A stretch of DNA of 64,000 bases, taken from IMG/VR virus record IMGVR_UViG_3300044213_000051, positions 23,218 to 87,217 of that record; one strand, given 5' to 3'. Under the pieces are notes generated by a model. That model worked only from the letters and a program-made list of their open reading frames with translations. It was not told where the DNA came from and made no database searches. The position numbers and the translations under genes are program-made. This document shows, one piece after another, positions 27,291 to 35,034 of the stretch; within the stretch, counting starts at the first letter, position 1; every line of letters starts with the position of its first letter. This DNA is from a virus.

Positions 27291-28564
27291 TATCTAACCA
27301 CCTGTACGTGTAGAATTGGGGTATCTTCATTACCATTACCATATCGAGCAACAGTTAAAGAGAATCCAGTAGTTGATGGTGTAGTTCCGTTTGTAATATT
27401 AACTGCACAATCAGAATTTGATCCAGGAGTCTGAGCAGTGGCAGTAATAGCATAATTACCATCTGGCATTGCAGTTCCAAATGTAAAGGTATAGACACCA
27501 GCAGAAGAACGAGAAACAGAAAGGTTTCCGCTCGCTCTAGTAGTCATAGAACTGCCATTCCAACCACAGTTAATCCATGCACGAACACCGTAAACTGGCG
27601 CAACTGAACCATACCCACTATTCATTGATGTTACACCACCAAGATTAACCCCACCAGAGGTTTGAGTATTAAGATTAACTGTGCTACCATCAGTAGCATT
27701 CAACCATAGAGAACCAGCAGTGCTGTGTATATGGAAGTTTCCATCATCAAATAAGTTACCAGTAGATCCTACTGTAATACCATTAGTTGATATGCCACCA
27801 GCTGCAATACTAAGTTTAGTTAATGTGCCAACAGAAGTTAAACTAGAAGAAACAACTGTAGAGTTTAGTGATGTTCCAGTAAGTGTTGTTGCTGCTGCCG
27901 CAATAGTAATCGCAGCAGAACCATCAAATGCCACACCATTAATATTTCGAGCAGTAGCCAACTTAGTAGCAGTTGCTGCGTTACCGCTTGCAGTAATATA
28001 TCCAGAATCGTTAGTGAACGCTGATAGTACAGTTGGAACTGTTGGTATAGTTGGTTTATTCGTTATATTAGACCAGTCAACAACACCAGAACCATTACCA
28101 CCACTCGCTCCAACCTGCGTATAAACTAACCAAGTAGTTCCATTAAAAGTTAATGTGACTGAAACACCTTGAATGTCTAGGTTTAGATCTTGCGCAATAC
28201 CATCAATTGTTTGAGAATTTCTAGCAACAGTAAGTGGGGTTGTGCTAAAATTAGAACCATCAGCAATAACTACCCAATCTCCAGAATTTGGAGAAGCTGG
28301 TAGGGTAATGGTAAATGCGCCACCTGAGGTATTGGCGATGTATGATTGACGAGCAACTGCAGTTGTATTTGCAGTAACTGTAATATATGAAAGAAGATTA
28401 CCGTTAGTTGAAACGGAAATTAAAGAATCTGTCCCGTTTGGGGATTTTTTGAAGAATAAGTTGCCGTCGTATGTGTTTAGTGCCAACTCACCGAGCTGTA
28501 AAGACGCAGTAGTTGGTATTTTCCCTTGAACGCTAGAGCGTTTTAGTAAAACATTATTTGACAT
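27290..28564 (-). CDS. tail fibre with tropism-determinant-like N-terminus
   Basis: 424 aa. N-terminus VLLKRSSVQGKIPTTASLQLGELALNTYDGNLFFKK is the module seen at the start of many phage fibres and of Bordetella phage Mtd. A middle part shares the [16 protein letters not shown] module with neighbours. The C-terminal about 110 residues (YGVRAWINCGWNGSS onward) form a separate beta-rich tip with alternating strands, a possible receptor-binding head. A late octamer and two hairpins precede the gene; TAGG stands near the ATG. Confidence 0.8.
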   Translation of the reverse strand: MSNNVLLKRSSVQGKIPTTASLQLGELALNTYDGNLFFKKSPNGTDSLISVSTNGNLLSYITVTANTTAVARQSYIANTSGGAFTITLPASPNSGDWVVIADGSNFSTTPLTVARNSQTIDGIAQDLNLDIQGVSVTLTFNGTTWLVYTQVGASGGNGSGVVDWSNITNKPTIPTVPTVLSAFTNDSGYITASGNAATATKLATARNINGVAFDGSAAITIAAAATTLTGTSLNSTVVSSSLTSVGTLTKLSIAAGGISTNGITVGSTGNLFDDGNFHIHSTAGSLWLNATDGSTVNLNTQTSGGVNLGGVTSMNSGYGSVAPVYGVRAWINCGWNGSSMTTRASGNLSVSRSSAGVYTFTFGTAMPDGNYAITATAQTPGSNSDCAVNITNGTTPSTTGFSLTVARYGNGNEDTPILHVQVVR

Positions 28565-28592
28565 TATAACCTATTCTATGTAGAAATTGATA

Positions 28593-28608
28593 CTCAGTAT
28601 ATACTGAG
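28593..28608. repeat. perfect 16 bp palindrome in fibre leader
   Basis: CTCAGTATATACTGAG, 8 bp arms without a loop, directly beside the second hairpin. It could be a protein binding site or extend the adjacent RNA structure. Confidence 0.6.
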
Positions 28609-28629
28609 GGGTGGGAATTTCACCCACCC
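28609..28629 (-). terminator. GC-rich hairpin after the 897 aa fibre
   Basis: GGGTGGG, 7 nt loop, CCCACCC. On the minus strand it begins 3 nt after the late octamer. It may both stop the upstream transcript and form the 5-prime end of the next one. There is no good T run, so termination alone is uncertain. Confidence 0.5.
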
Positions 28630-28632
28630 AAT

Positions 28633-28640
28633 TATTTAGC
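28633..28640 (-). promoter_or_regulatory. late promoter octamer GCTAAATA (424 aa fibre)
   Basis: Two nt beyond the stop of the 897 aa fibre and 3 nt before the GC-rich hairpin. It would serve the fibres from 28564 down to the oxygenase and neck genes. Confidence 0.6.
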
Positions 28641-28642
28641 TA

Positions 28643-31336
28643 TTAGTATGTGCCACCATCAATTGTAAAGCCATCAAGAGTAGAAGTGGAAGCACCAGAT
28701 CCAGTAATGTTACCAGAAGCACTGATGTTACCAGTAAATGACGAAGTAGAAGTTACGCTTAATGTTCCACCAATACTTGCGTTACCAGAAGTAGTAACAG
28801 TAGTACCACTGAAGCTAGAAGAAGTAATTGTTTTGTTACTTAAAGTTTCTGTTCCAGCTAATGTAGCAAGAGTACCGCTATTAGGTAATGTTACAGATGT
28901 AGAACCTGTAGCTGTTAACGAGATTCCATAAGCACCAATAGTAGTAAACGCACCAGCAGTGTTAATATTACCACCAAGAGTGATAGTATTTGAGCCGTTG
29001 TTTACACCAGTACCACCATAAGTAGCACCAAGAACAGTACCTTGCCAAGTACCAGTAGTAATAGTACCTAGAGTATTGATAGATGTTTGACCAACATATG
29101 TTGATTTAATTTGTAGTTGGTTAGCTACGATAGCAAGTGTTGTATTATCAACAACAGCACTTAACGTGTTACCAGATTTAGATAAACCAGCACCAGCAGT
29201 AATCTCACCAGCACCAGAGAATTGAATCCAGTTTTGAGCATTAGTATCAACAGTAATTGTTGCTACATCGGCAGAGAACTCAGCTAGAACATAACCAGAG
29301 TTAGCGTTCTGTGTACCTTCTGTGGTAAACACGAACATACCTGGAGTAACTGTACCAGTAGTAGTTGCACCGTCAGCATCAGTAGCACGAGTCAATACCC
29401 AGTTAGTAGAAACAGAACCAATACTAGTAACAACGTAAATACCATTATCTTTAGTAGTTGTCTGATCTTTAACAAGAACACGGTCACCAACAACAGCTGG
29501 AACAGAGTCAATGGTCAACGCAGCTTGAGTGCCAGAGTTAGTAAGTGTTTTACCTGCACCAGAACCAGAAGCAGTTGCAGTTAAGTTTGAACCAGTAGTC
29601 GCTAAACGAACTGGGTATTTAATATCTAAACCTGATTTTAGACCATCAACATATGCTTTGTTAGCAGCGTCAGTAGCTTGAGTTGGAGTTCCAACAGAAG
29701 TAATTCTGGCACCAGCAACGTCAACAGTACCAGTACCAGTCGGTACTAAGTTTACGTTATTATTGCCAGAAGCAGCAGTAATTGATAGGCTACCAGAAGC
29801 ACCAGTTAAACTTGTTACAGTTGCAGCACCAAGAGTTGGTGTAGTGAAAACTGGGCTAGTTGTTAAAGCAACGGTATTTCCAGAACCAGAGGTGCCAGTA
29901 ATTGAAGTTCCATTAACTTTTAATACGTTGCCAGTTGCAGCAGTATCAAATGTCTTGTTAGTGAACGTATCAGTTGTTGCTTTACCAACCAAAGTATCAG
30001 TTGTTGCTGGTAGAGTTAATGTACCAGAAGCTGTTGCTGATGCTTGTAGGGTTGTTTGACCAGTTGTAGAACCACCATAGTTAATACCACCAGTAATAGA
30101 TGGTGTTGCAGACAACATAACAACAGCACCAGAACCAGTGTAACTATTAATTTGGTTGCCATTGATTTTTAATACGTTACCAGTTGCGGCAGTATCAATT
30201 GTCTTGTTAGTTAGGGTATCGGTAGTTGCTTTACCGATTAAAGTATCAGTAGCAGCTGGTAGAGTTAAAGTGTTTGTTCCTGCAGTGGCAGAAGCAACAA
30301 CAGTAATCTGACCAGAAGTAGATCCCTTAAAGATTGCGCTGGTACCAAGAGTTACAGCACCAGTTAATGTCGAAGTACTAGAAACAGATAAAGTACTTGA
30401 TAAAGTAGTTGCGCCAGTTACACCTAGTGTACCTGCGATTGTTGTATTACCAGAAGCAGTATCTACTTGGAATGTAGTAGAAGTACCGTTATTGATTGTT
30501 AAATATTCAGTTCCAGGTGTTGCAGAACCAGATAATGTTAAACCATTCTGGAATGTTACACCACCAATAGAAGTTTCAGTTCCAGTAAGAACTAAGTTGC
30601 CGCCAACATACAAGTTACCAGCAACACCAACGCCACCAGAAACAACCAATGCGCCAGTAGAAGTTGATGTAGAAGCAGTAGTATTAAGAACTGCTAGTTT
30701 AGTATTATCCCAAGTACCAACTTGAGTAGAAGTGCCAGAAGAACCTGAATAGAAGTGAAGAACATCATCACCAGCACCTGGAGAAGTTTCTGCGATGATA
30801 TATGTTTTACCATCAACAGAACGAACACCACCTAGTGATGTCCAGTTAGTGCCATTATAACCTTCGAACTGTACGTTAGTAGTATTGAAACGAACAGCTG
30901 CAGTTACTGCTGGACCTTGCTGAGCAGTAGTACCAGAAGGAATAACTAATCCGTTTGTTCCAGAGACAGAAACGTAACCAGTACCATTAGGTGTTAAAAC
31001 GATGTTACCGTTAGTATTCTGTGCTTGAATAGTGTTACCTGATAGGTATAAGTTACCTACGTACCACTTATCGATTGTACCAGTTGCGGAAAGAACTGGA
31101 ATAGATGATTGGTTTGTTGTTAATGTACCAGCAACTGATGCGTCAACTAAACCTGTGTAGTATTGACCACCAATGATAATGTGGTTTGCAGCGTTACCGC
31201 TGGTTTCTGTGCCCATACCGATGTATAAGCGATTACCACCTGTACCTGCAAACGCTGAATATGCTAATTCACCTGCGGCAAGGGTACTTGGATTCCCTGC
31301 GGTAGACGAACGTTTAATTCTGATTGTTGATGCCAT
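28643..31336 (-). CDS. large tail fibre protein
   Basis: 897 aa. N-terminus MASTIRIKRSSTAGNPSTLAAGELAYSAF is the same tropism-determinant-like module, followed by GNRLYIGMG. The long body has repeated units T-D-T-L-V/I-G-K-A-T-T-D-T-x-T-N-K-T and A-A-T-G-N-V-L-K-V/I-N-G (two near-identical copies), and an N-K-A-Y-V-D-G-L-K-S-G-L-D-I-K-Y-P-V-R phage-fibre segment near residue 570. It ends S-T-L-D-G-F-T-I-D-G-G-T-Y. Likely long or side tail fibre. CGGAG precedes the ATG. Confidence 0.82.
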   Translation of the reverse strand: MASTIRIKRSSTAGNPSTLAAGELAYSAFAGTGGNRLYIGMGTETSGNAANHIIIGGQYYTGLVDASVAGTLTTNQSSIPVLSATGTIDKWYVGNLYLSGNTIQAQNTNGNIVLTPNGTGYVSVSGTNGLVIPSGTTAQQGPAVTAAVRFNTTNVQFEGYNGTNWTSLGGVRSVDGKTYIIAETSPGAGDDVLHFYSGSSGTSTQVGTWDNTKLAVLNTTASTSTSTGALVVSGGVGVAGNLYVGGNLVLTGTETSIGGVTFQNGLTLSGSATPGTEYLTINNGTSTTFQVDTASGNTTIAGTLGVTGATTLSSTLSVSSTSTLTGAVTLGTSAIFKGSTSGQITVVASATAGTNTLTLPAATDTLIGKATTDTLTNKTIDTAATGNVLKINGNQINSYTGSGAVVMLSATPSITGGINYGGSTTGQTTLQASATASGTLTLPATTDTLVGKATTDTFTNKTFDTAATGNVLKVNGTSITGTSGSGNTVALTTSPVFTTPTLGAATVTSLTGASGSLSITAASGNNNVNLVPTGTGTVDVAGARITSVGTPTQATDAANKAYVDGLKSGLDIKYPVRLATTGSNLTATASGSGAGKTLTNSGTQAALTIDSVPAVVGDRVLVKDQTTTKDNGIYVVTSIGSVSTNWVLTRATDADGATTTGTVTPGMFVFTTEGTQNANSGYVLAEFSADVATITVDTNAQNWIQFSGAGEITAGAGLSKSGNTLSAVVDNTTLAIVANQLQIKSTYVGQTSINTLGTITTGTWQGTVLGATYGGTGVNNGSNTITLGGNINTAGAFTTIGAYGISLTATGSTSVTLPNSGTLATLAGTETLSNKTITSSSFSGTTVTTSGNASIGGTLSVTSTSSFTGNISASGNITGSGASTSTLDGFTIDGGTY

Positions 31337-31350
31337 CTTTTATTCTCCGA

Positions 31351-31578
31351 TTAAAATTCTCCACCTTCCATGTCCTGCGCATCTAACGTAGTAGTCGCAG
31401 TCCATAAGGCGGTGTTATTCTTATAAACTAATACTGCTCCATCTGTTAACCCAGTCAAGTTAACATCAGCCATTGCTTCTATAGAATTTGGAGGTACTGA
31501 TGTAGGTGATGCAGTTACGGCAGTTCCACTAGTGGAAACACCATAAGGATTTGAAACGACTGCTATAATGTCTGCCAT
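31351..31578 (-). CDS. small fibre-cluster protein
   Basis: 75 aa. Thr/Ser/Val-rich start and a DVNLTGLTDGAVLVYKNNTALWTATTTLD segment. The phrase N-L-T-G-L-T-D-G-A-V-L-V-Y resembles the L-S-D-V-S-x-T-x-P-x-x-x-Q-V-L-V-Y-N connector found in phage fibres (also in the collagen-like fibre here). Probable virion accessory protein. It is 1 nt from the 110 aa gene upstream and 14 nt from the 897 aa fibre downstream. Confidence 0.65.
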   Translation of the reverse strand: MADIIAVVSNPYGVSTSGTAVTASPTSVPPNSIEAMADVNLTGLTDGAVLVYKNNTALWTATTTLDAQDMEGGEF

Positions 31579-31579
31579 A

Positions 31580-31912
31580 TTATTGGGTAATCTCTGGGCT
31601 TATTGTTACTATACCTTCAACAACTCTTGTACTTTCGCCAGTAGGGTTTGTCACTCTAATGTCATACAAATATCTGCCTGGAGGTATAACTCTTGATTGC
31701 GCAGAATCTAATTCGATCTGCACTCTACCGTTGATTGGATTACTGATAACAGCAGTGAAATCGTAAGAAGTCGATGACTGGTACGATTTTCTCATTTGAG
31801 AAGCTACAGTGAAACCTGTCAAGTCCAATGGAACACCATTAGTACCCGACACAGTCACATATGTCCTAAAAAAAGCACCTTGATCTACATAAAGGTTGGA
31901 AATTGTAGCCAC
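31580..31912 (-). CDS. small beta-domain structural protein
   Basis: 110 aa, all-beta looking. LDLTGFTVASQMRKSY and the later PPGRYLYDIRVTNPTGESTRVVEGIVTISPEITQ match the pattern of BppU-N / Ig-like domains found in phage baseplate and fibre-attachment proteins (family resemblance, not proven). The start is GTG 31912 with GGGAG upstream. It is first gene of the fibre operon, behind a late octamer. Confidence 0.7.
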   Translation of the reverse strand: MATISNLYVDQGAFFRTYVTVSGTNGVPLDLTGFTVASQMRKSYQSSTSYDFTAVISNPINGRVQIELDSAQSRVIPPGRYLYDIRVTNPTGESTRVVEGIVTISPEITQ

Positions 31913-31938
31913 TTGTTTAATCTCCCGATATACATTCT

Positions 31939-31946
31939 TATTTATC
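31939..31946 (-). promoter_or_regulatory. late promoter octamer GATAAATA (fibre operon)
   Basis: 27 nt upstream of the GTG of the 110 aa gene. It pairs with a plus-strand octamer 13 bp to the right, forming a divergent promoter region of about 100 bp between the two genes. Confidence 0.6.
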
Positions 31947-31958
31947 TTATTTTGGAAC

Positions 31959-31966
31959 GCTAAATA
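31959..31966 (+). promoter_or_regulatory. late promoter octamer GCTAAATA (plus-strand gene)
   Basis: GCTAAATACTATT, including the T4-like CTATT extension, 44 nt upstream of the only plus-strand gene in the fibre region. TATGGAG is present near the ATG. Confidence 0.65.
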
Positions 31967-32010
31967 CTATTGAGCTGCGAGGCGATTTTTAACTATTATG
32001 GAGTTATTAT

Positions 32011-32652
32011 ATGGACAATATTCAAGCACCCCAAAATGGAACAGGTTCAGCGACTGAAGTTCCATCAGATAAACAGTTAGTTACAAAAACTTTCGAAAAA
32101 CTGTTATTCCCAACCGATATTAAAAGTTTCCAAATTTCGGATTTTGAGGATTTTCAACAGAAACTTTTGACATTTATTCAAAGTGAAGAATGTCAACCAA
32201 AAGATTCTTTAGAGCCGATCGACCCGATTTTTAAAGAAGATGACAGTATCTTCAAACTTCGCGAAATTGTATACTCTATTTGTGAACAATTACCAGAGTT
32301 TAATATACCAGAGCTTCAATACACACCAACTATTATTGGCTCACAGATATTTTATCAACAACAATACGAACACATTCCACCGCATGCGTATGAATTTGTT
32401 CCGTTGGTATTTTCGTTCATTTTGTCATGCCCAGAATCACCCCCAGTAACTTATTATCCAGATACTCGTGGAGCAGTTCAAACAGTTAGAGATACAGTAT
32501 CTCAAAACTTAGTTGCTACTAGTTTCTCTCTGCGTGGATGGCAAGGTGAAGTTATTGTCACACCTGGATATCTACAACGTTATGTGGAAACAAACTTGTC
32601 TGAAAGAACTTACGTTGTTCTTAATGTCAAAATTGGTTTTGCTTCCTATTAA
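32011..32652 (+). CDS. unknown protein, possible inactive 2OG-oxygenase-like fold
   Basis: 213 aa, the only plus-strand gene between 7 and 59 kb. The N-terminal half is acidic and helical. The C-terminal half has a pattern like the last strands of 2OG dioxygenases: VTYYPDTRG, then GWQGEVIVTPGYLQRYVETNLSER and VVLNVKI. Normal family members would have H-x-D at the first site and P-x-x-L-x-H at the second; here they read Y-P-D and L-Q-R, so iron binding is not expected. This reading is tentative. It overlaps the convergent PP-loop gene by 26 nt. Confidence 0.75.
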   Translation: MDNIQAPQNGTGSATEVPSDKQLVTKTFEKLLFPTDIKSFQISDFEDFQQKLLTFIQSEECQPKDSLEPIDPIFKEDDSIFKLREIVYSICEQLPEFNIPELQYTPTIIGSQIFYQQQYEHIPPHAYEFVPLVFSFILSCPESPPVTYYPDTRGAVQTVRDTVSQNLVATSFSLRGWQGEVIVTPGYLQRYVETNLSERTYVVLNVKIGFASY

Positions 32653-33700
32653 ATTTAGCAGTTCGAGGAATGTAGCGTAAGCTATAATCTTCATATAAAA
32701 ATAACCAAGTCGGTATGGGGTTTCCTAAATTGGAAACCCCTTTTGGTTTGTTCCAAGCATAGTAAGAATCTCCACTATACTCCTCAATCAATTGACGCAT
32801 AACCCATCTGTGAGTTAGTGCGTTTCCAACTTCTTTCGTAAATGGTTCTTTGGTTGTAATAACATAACGCTGAAAATCGTCAGTATTAAAAAAGTGATAT
32901 ATGTTATCTTGACGTTTCGTACTAACCATTGACGCAAACTGAGAAGTATACCAATCATAGTTAAAAATACACCACCATCTTAAATCACGCAAAGTTTCAA
33001 TTTTTTTAGGACTTGCCTTTATTGACGGAAGAATAAACTCGTGTAGCTCTGGGTTTATACATTTGGTGTAATCCATCAGTGGATCTGGACCTTTGAACTG
33101 ATGATGGAAAAATGATATATCAGTTTTCACAGTTCCAGTTGTAAAGTCGTCTGTCGGACCAAACAGTTGGTTACCAAAAAACCCTGTTACAAAAATCTCA
33201 TCTTCAGGACAGTCATCAAACTCTCTTCTGGAAGTAACCTTAATTTTATGGTTTACGCCAGATGGTAAGATAACTTTATCAAACATCGAGCCAGATTCTA
33301 ATACAGAACTGTAAGTTCCATAAACAGTAATTCTTGATGGATCTTTCGCGTAGTGAATCAGCGCAAACAGAACCAATGTGCTGTCAATACCACCACTCCA
33401 AACAACGTTAATTTTCTTACCTGTTGCAAGAAGCTCTTCGCAACGTTCTTTAACTATCTGCTCGAACGACTTGTTAAAACCTTCTGGAATTTCTGGTATC
33501 TGTAGCAACCCACCCTTCATATTAAGGTAATGTGGAGTATTACCAGTTCTATCAAACACAACATTCAAATTCATGTTATGTTTCTCATAGAAGTTAAACA
33601 ACTCTATAGCATTATCCGATAGATCGTCAGCAATCGTATCTGGATATTGAGCCATTACTTGTTTAACGTACCCTGTATTATAAAATAAAATTTGTTTCAT
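32627..33700 (-). CDS. PP-loop ATPase, asparagine-synthetase/QueC-like
   Basis: 357 aa N-type ATP pyrophosphatase. The PP-loop SGGIDST is at residues 102-108, after a hydrophobic strand KINVVW, followed by LVLFALIHYA as in amidotransferase synthetase domains. Such enzymes adenylate a carboxyl or carbonyl group before amide, thiol or ring formation. No N-terminal Cys for a glutaminase is present (MKQILFYNTG), so ammonia or another nucleophile would come from elsewhere. Substrate unknown. A strong GAGG stands 5 nt before the ATG. It is last gene of the rSAM/TRAP island, behind its own late octamer. Confidence 0.8.
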   Translation of the reverse strand: MKQILFYNTGYVKQVMAQYPDTIADDLSDNAIELFNFYEKHNMNLNVVFDRTGNTPHYLNMKGGLLQIPEIPEGFNKSFEQIVKERCEELLATGKKINVVWSGGIDSTLVLFALIHYAKDPSRITVYGTYSSVLESGSMFDKVILPSGVNHKIKVTSRREFDDCPEDEIFVTGFFGNQLFGPTDDFTTGTVKTDISFFHHQFKGPDPLMDYTKCINPELHEFILPSIKASPKKIETLRDLRWWCIFNYDWYTSQFASMVSTKRQDNIYHFFNTDDFQRYVITTKEPFTKEVGNALTHRWVMRQLIEEYSGDSYYAWNKPKGVSNLGNPIPTWLFLYEDYSLRYIPRTAKFNRKQNQF

Positions 33701-33710
33701 TATATCCTCA

Positions 33711-33738
33711 AAATAAAAATGGGGAGCTTAGGCTCCCC
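33711..33738 (-). terminator. intrinsic terminator after the TRAP-type protein
   Basis: Minus strand: GGGGAGC, loop CTAA, GCTCCCC, then ATTTTTATTTT. Perfect 7 bp GC-rich stem with T-rich tail. The late octamer for the next gene ends only 2 nt before the stem, so the hairpin would also lie at the very start of the PP-loop mRNA. Confidence 0.85.
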
Positions 33739-33740
33739 AA

Positions 33741-33748
33741 TATTTATC
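33741..33748 (-). promoter_or_regulatory. late promoter octamer GATAAATA (PP-loop gene)
   Basis: Between the TRAP-type gene and the terminator hairpin. With T4 spacing, transcription would start inside the 5-prime arm of the hairpin. Confidence 0.55.
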
Positions 33749-33758
33749 ACGCTACAGA

Positions 33759-34706
33759 TTAATGTAATTGAATCTTGCTTACAAGACCTGGAGTGAAGTA
33801 GTCAGCAAACTTCTCGTAAACTGCAGAAGTAACTTCTTTGAATTTCTTCTGTTCAGTTTCATCCATGCGAACAACCATAACACCCTTTTCTTCACATTCA
33901 GCTAGAATGTTTGGAATGTCAGCAACTGATTCACGACGCTCTGCACGAGCAGCGTTGAAAGCAGCAGTAGCCATAATTTCTTGAGTTTCTTCATCGAACT
34001 GAGCCATGAAGTCTTTGTTAACAATAATAGAAGTCAAGAACAAGCTGTGGGCAGTGTCATTAACAACCTTGAAAGACTTATATTGGTCAAGTGGGAAAAT
34101 ACGAACGTAAGTAGATTCGCCAGCAGCAATTTCGCCACGATCAGCAAATTCGTTCATTTCTTCTAGAGCGATGTGCTCTTTTGGTTCTGCTCCAAGCAAC
34201 TTAAATGTTTCAACAGCAACAGGGCTACGGCTAGTACGAACAGCTTGACCTTTCCAAGCATCTACAGTGTCAGCCTTAAAGTTAGCTGGAACAACACGAT
34301 AGCCACCAGAGTAAGTGAAAGACATAGCGTGGATATTACTATTCTTAGAAACACCAGCTAACAACTCAGCACCAACTTCACCTTCCAAAACAGCGTCAGC
34401 ATGGGCGTGGTCACGGAATAGGAATGGTAGGTCTAAAGCGTGTAGATCTTTGTTGTAATCAGCCAACCAAGTAGTGTAGATGTGGCTCATTTCGATAGTG
34501 CCATCATCGATCATCTGCATTAGGTCGTTCTTGCTGATTTTCTTGCCATCGTTATACTTAGCTGCATAGTCTGATAAAGAAAGAACTTCAATGTTAAACA
34601 TACCATTGGTTTTTTCGTTAACTTCTTTAGCAAAGTGCTCAGCAACTTTCAAAAACAAGCCAATAGGCTCGTGGGCGATAACCCATTTTACATGTTTTTG
34701 TTCCAT
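33759..34706 (-). CDS. TRAP-type (DctP family) solute-binding protein without signal peptide
   Basis: 315 aa, matching the mature part of TRAP substrate-binding proteins. It begins at the first strand (VKWVIAHEP...AEHFAKEVNEKTNGMFNIEVLSL), has the DLPFLFRD segment, the GGYRVVPANF and VDAWKGQAVRTSRSP segment with the substrate-carboxylate-binding Arg, and LGAEPKEHIALEEMNEF. No signal peptide or lipobox is present. No TRAP membrane subunits lie nearby. A cytoplasmic or virion role is implied. AAGGAG 7 nt before the ATG predicts strong translation; a terminator follows. Confidence 0.85.
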   Translation of the reverse strand: MEQKHVKWVIAHEPIGLFLKVAEHFAKEVNEKTNGMFNIEVLSLSDYAAKYNDGKKISKNDLMQMIDDGTIEMSHIYTTWLADYNKDLHALDLPFLFRDHAHADAVLEGEVGAELLAGVSKNSNIHAMSFTYSGGYRVVPANFKADTVDAWKGQAVRTSRSPVAVETFKLLGAEPKEHIALEEMNEFADRGEIAAGESTYVRIFPLDQYKSFKVVNDTAHSLFLTSIIVNKDFMAQFDEETQEIMATAAFNAARAERRESVADIPNILAECEEKGVMVVRMDETEQKKFKEVTSAVYEKFADYFTPGLVSKIQLH

Positions 34707-35033
34707 TTAAATCTCCTTTTTGTTTCTATGTAGTAGGTACCCAAGTTTAGTTAGGTCCAATATCCAGCTTTCTTCACTACTATTTATCTTATGGTAGATT
34801 ACTGGAATGTTATTTTCGACAATTATTCTTATATATTTATGAACAACTGCTTTTTGCTCCTCACTTCCAACCAACTTAAATTCTGGGATCTGGATAGATA
34901 CATTGTTGTTTTGAAACGACTCTGTAGTTTCTGAATTATGATAGAAAATCCTAGAGATAGTATGTCTATCATAATTCGATCCATATCTTGGAAATTTATT
35001 AACTTCCCAAATATAACAATCTAAAAAAGCCAT
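34707..35033 (-). CDS. hypothetical protein beside radical SAM gene
   Basis: 108 aa from ATG 35033 (MAFLDCYIWEVNKFPRYG), 1 nt after the rSAM stop; a longer frame from 35063 would overlap that gene. The C-terminal half (EEQKAVVHKYIRIIVENNIPVIYHKINSSEESWILDLTKLGYLL) has helix-strand-helix character. It might be a small accessory such as a peptide-recognition domain, but I cannot show this. A late octamer for the TRAP-type gene lies inside its 3-prime end. Confidence 0.65.
   Translation of the reverse strand: MAFLDCYIWEVNKFPRYGSNYDRHTISRIFYHNSETTESFQNNNVSIQIPEFKLVGSEEQKAVVHKYIRIIVENNIPVIYHKINSSEESWILDLTKLGYLLHRNKKEI
34781..34788 (-). promoter_or_regulatory. late promoter octamer GATAAATA inside the 108 aa gene
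   Basis: About 75 nt upstream of the TRAP-type gene and embedded in the upstream reading frame. It is followed by GTAG rather than CTATT. Less certain because it lies in coding sequence. Confidence 0.45.
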
Positions 35034-35034
35034 A

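Noticed and set aside
22055-31336. Diversity-generating retroelement, because of tropism-determinant-like N-termini
   Set aside because: No reverse transcriptase, template repeat pair or adenine-biased variable region is visible in the window; the N-terminal module is common in phage fibres.
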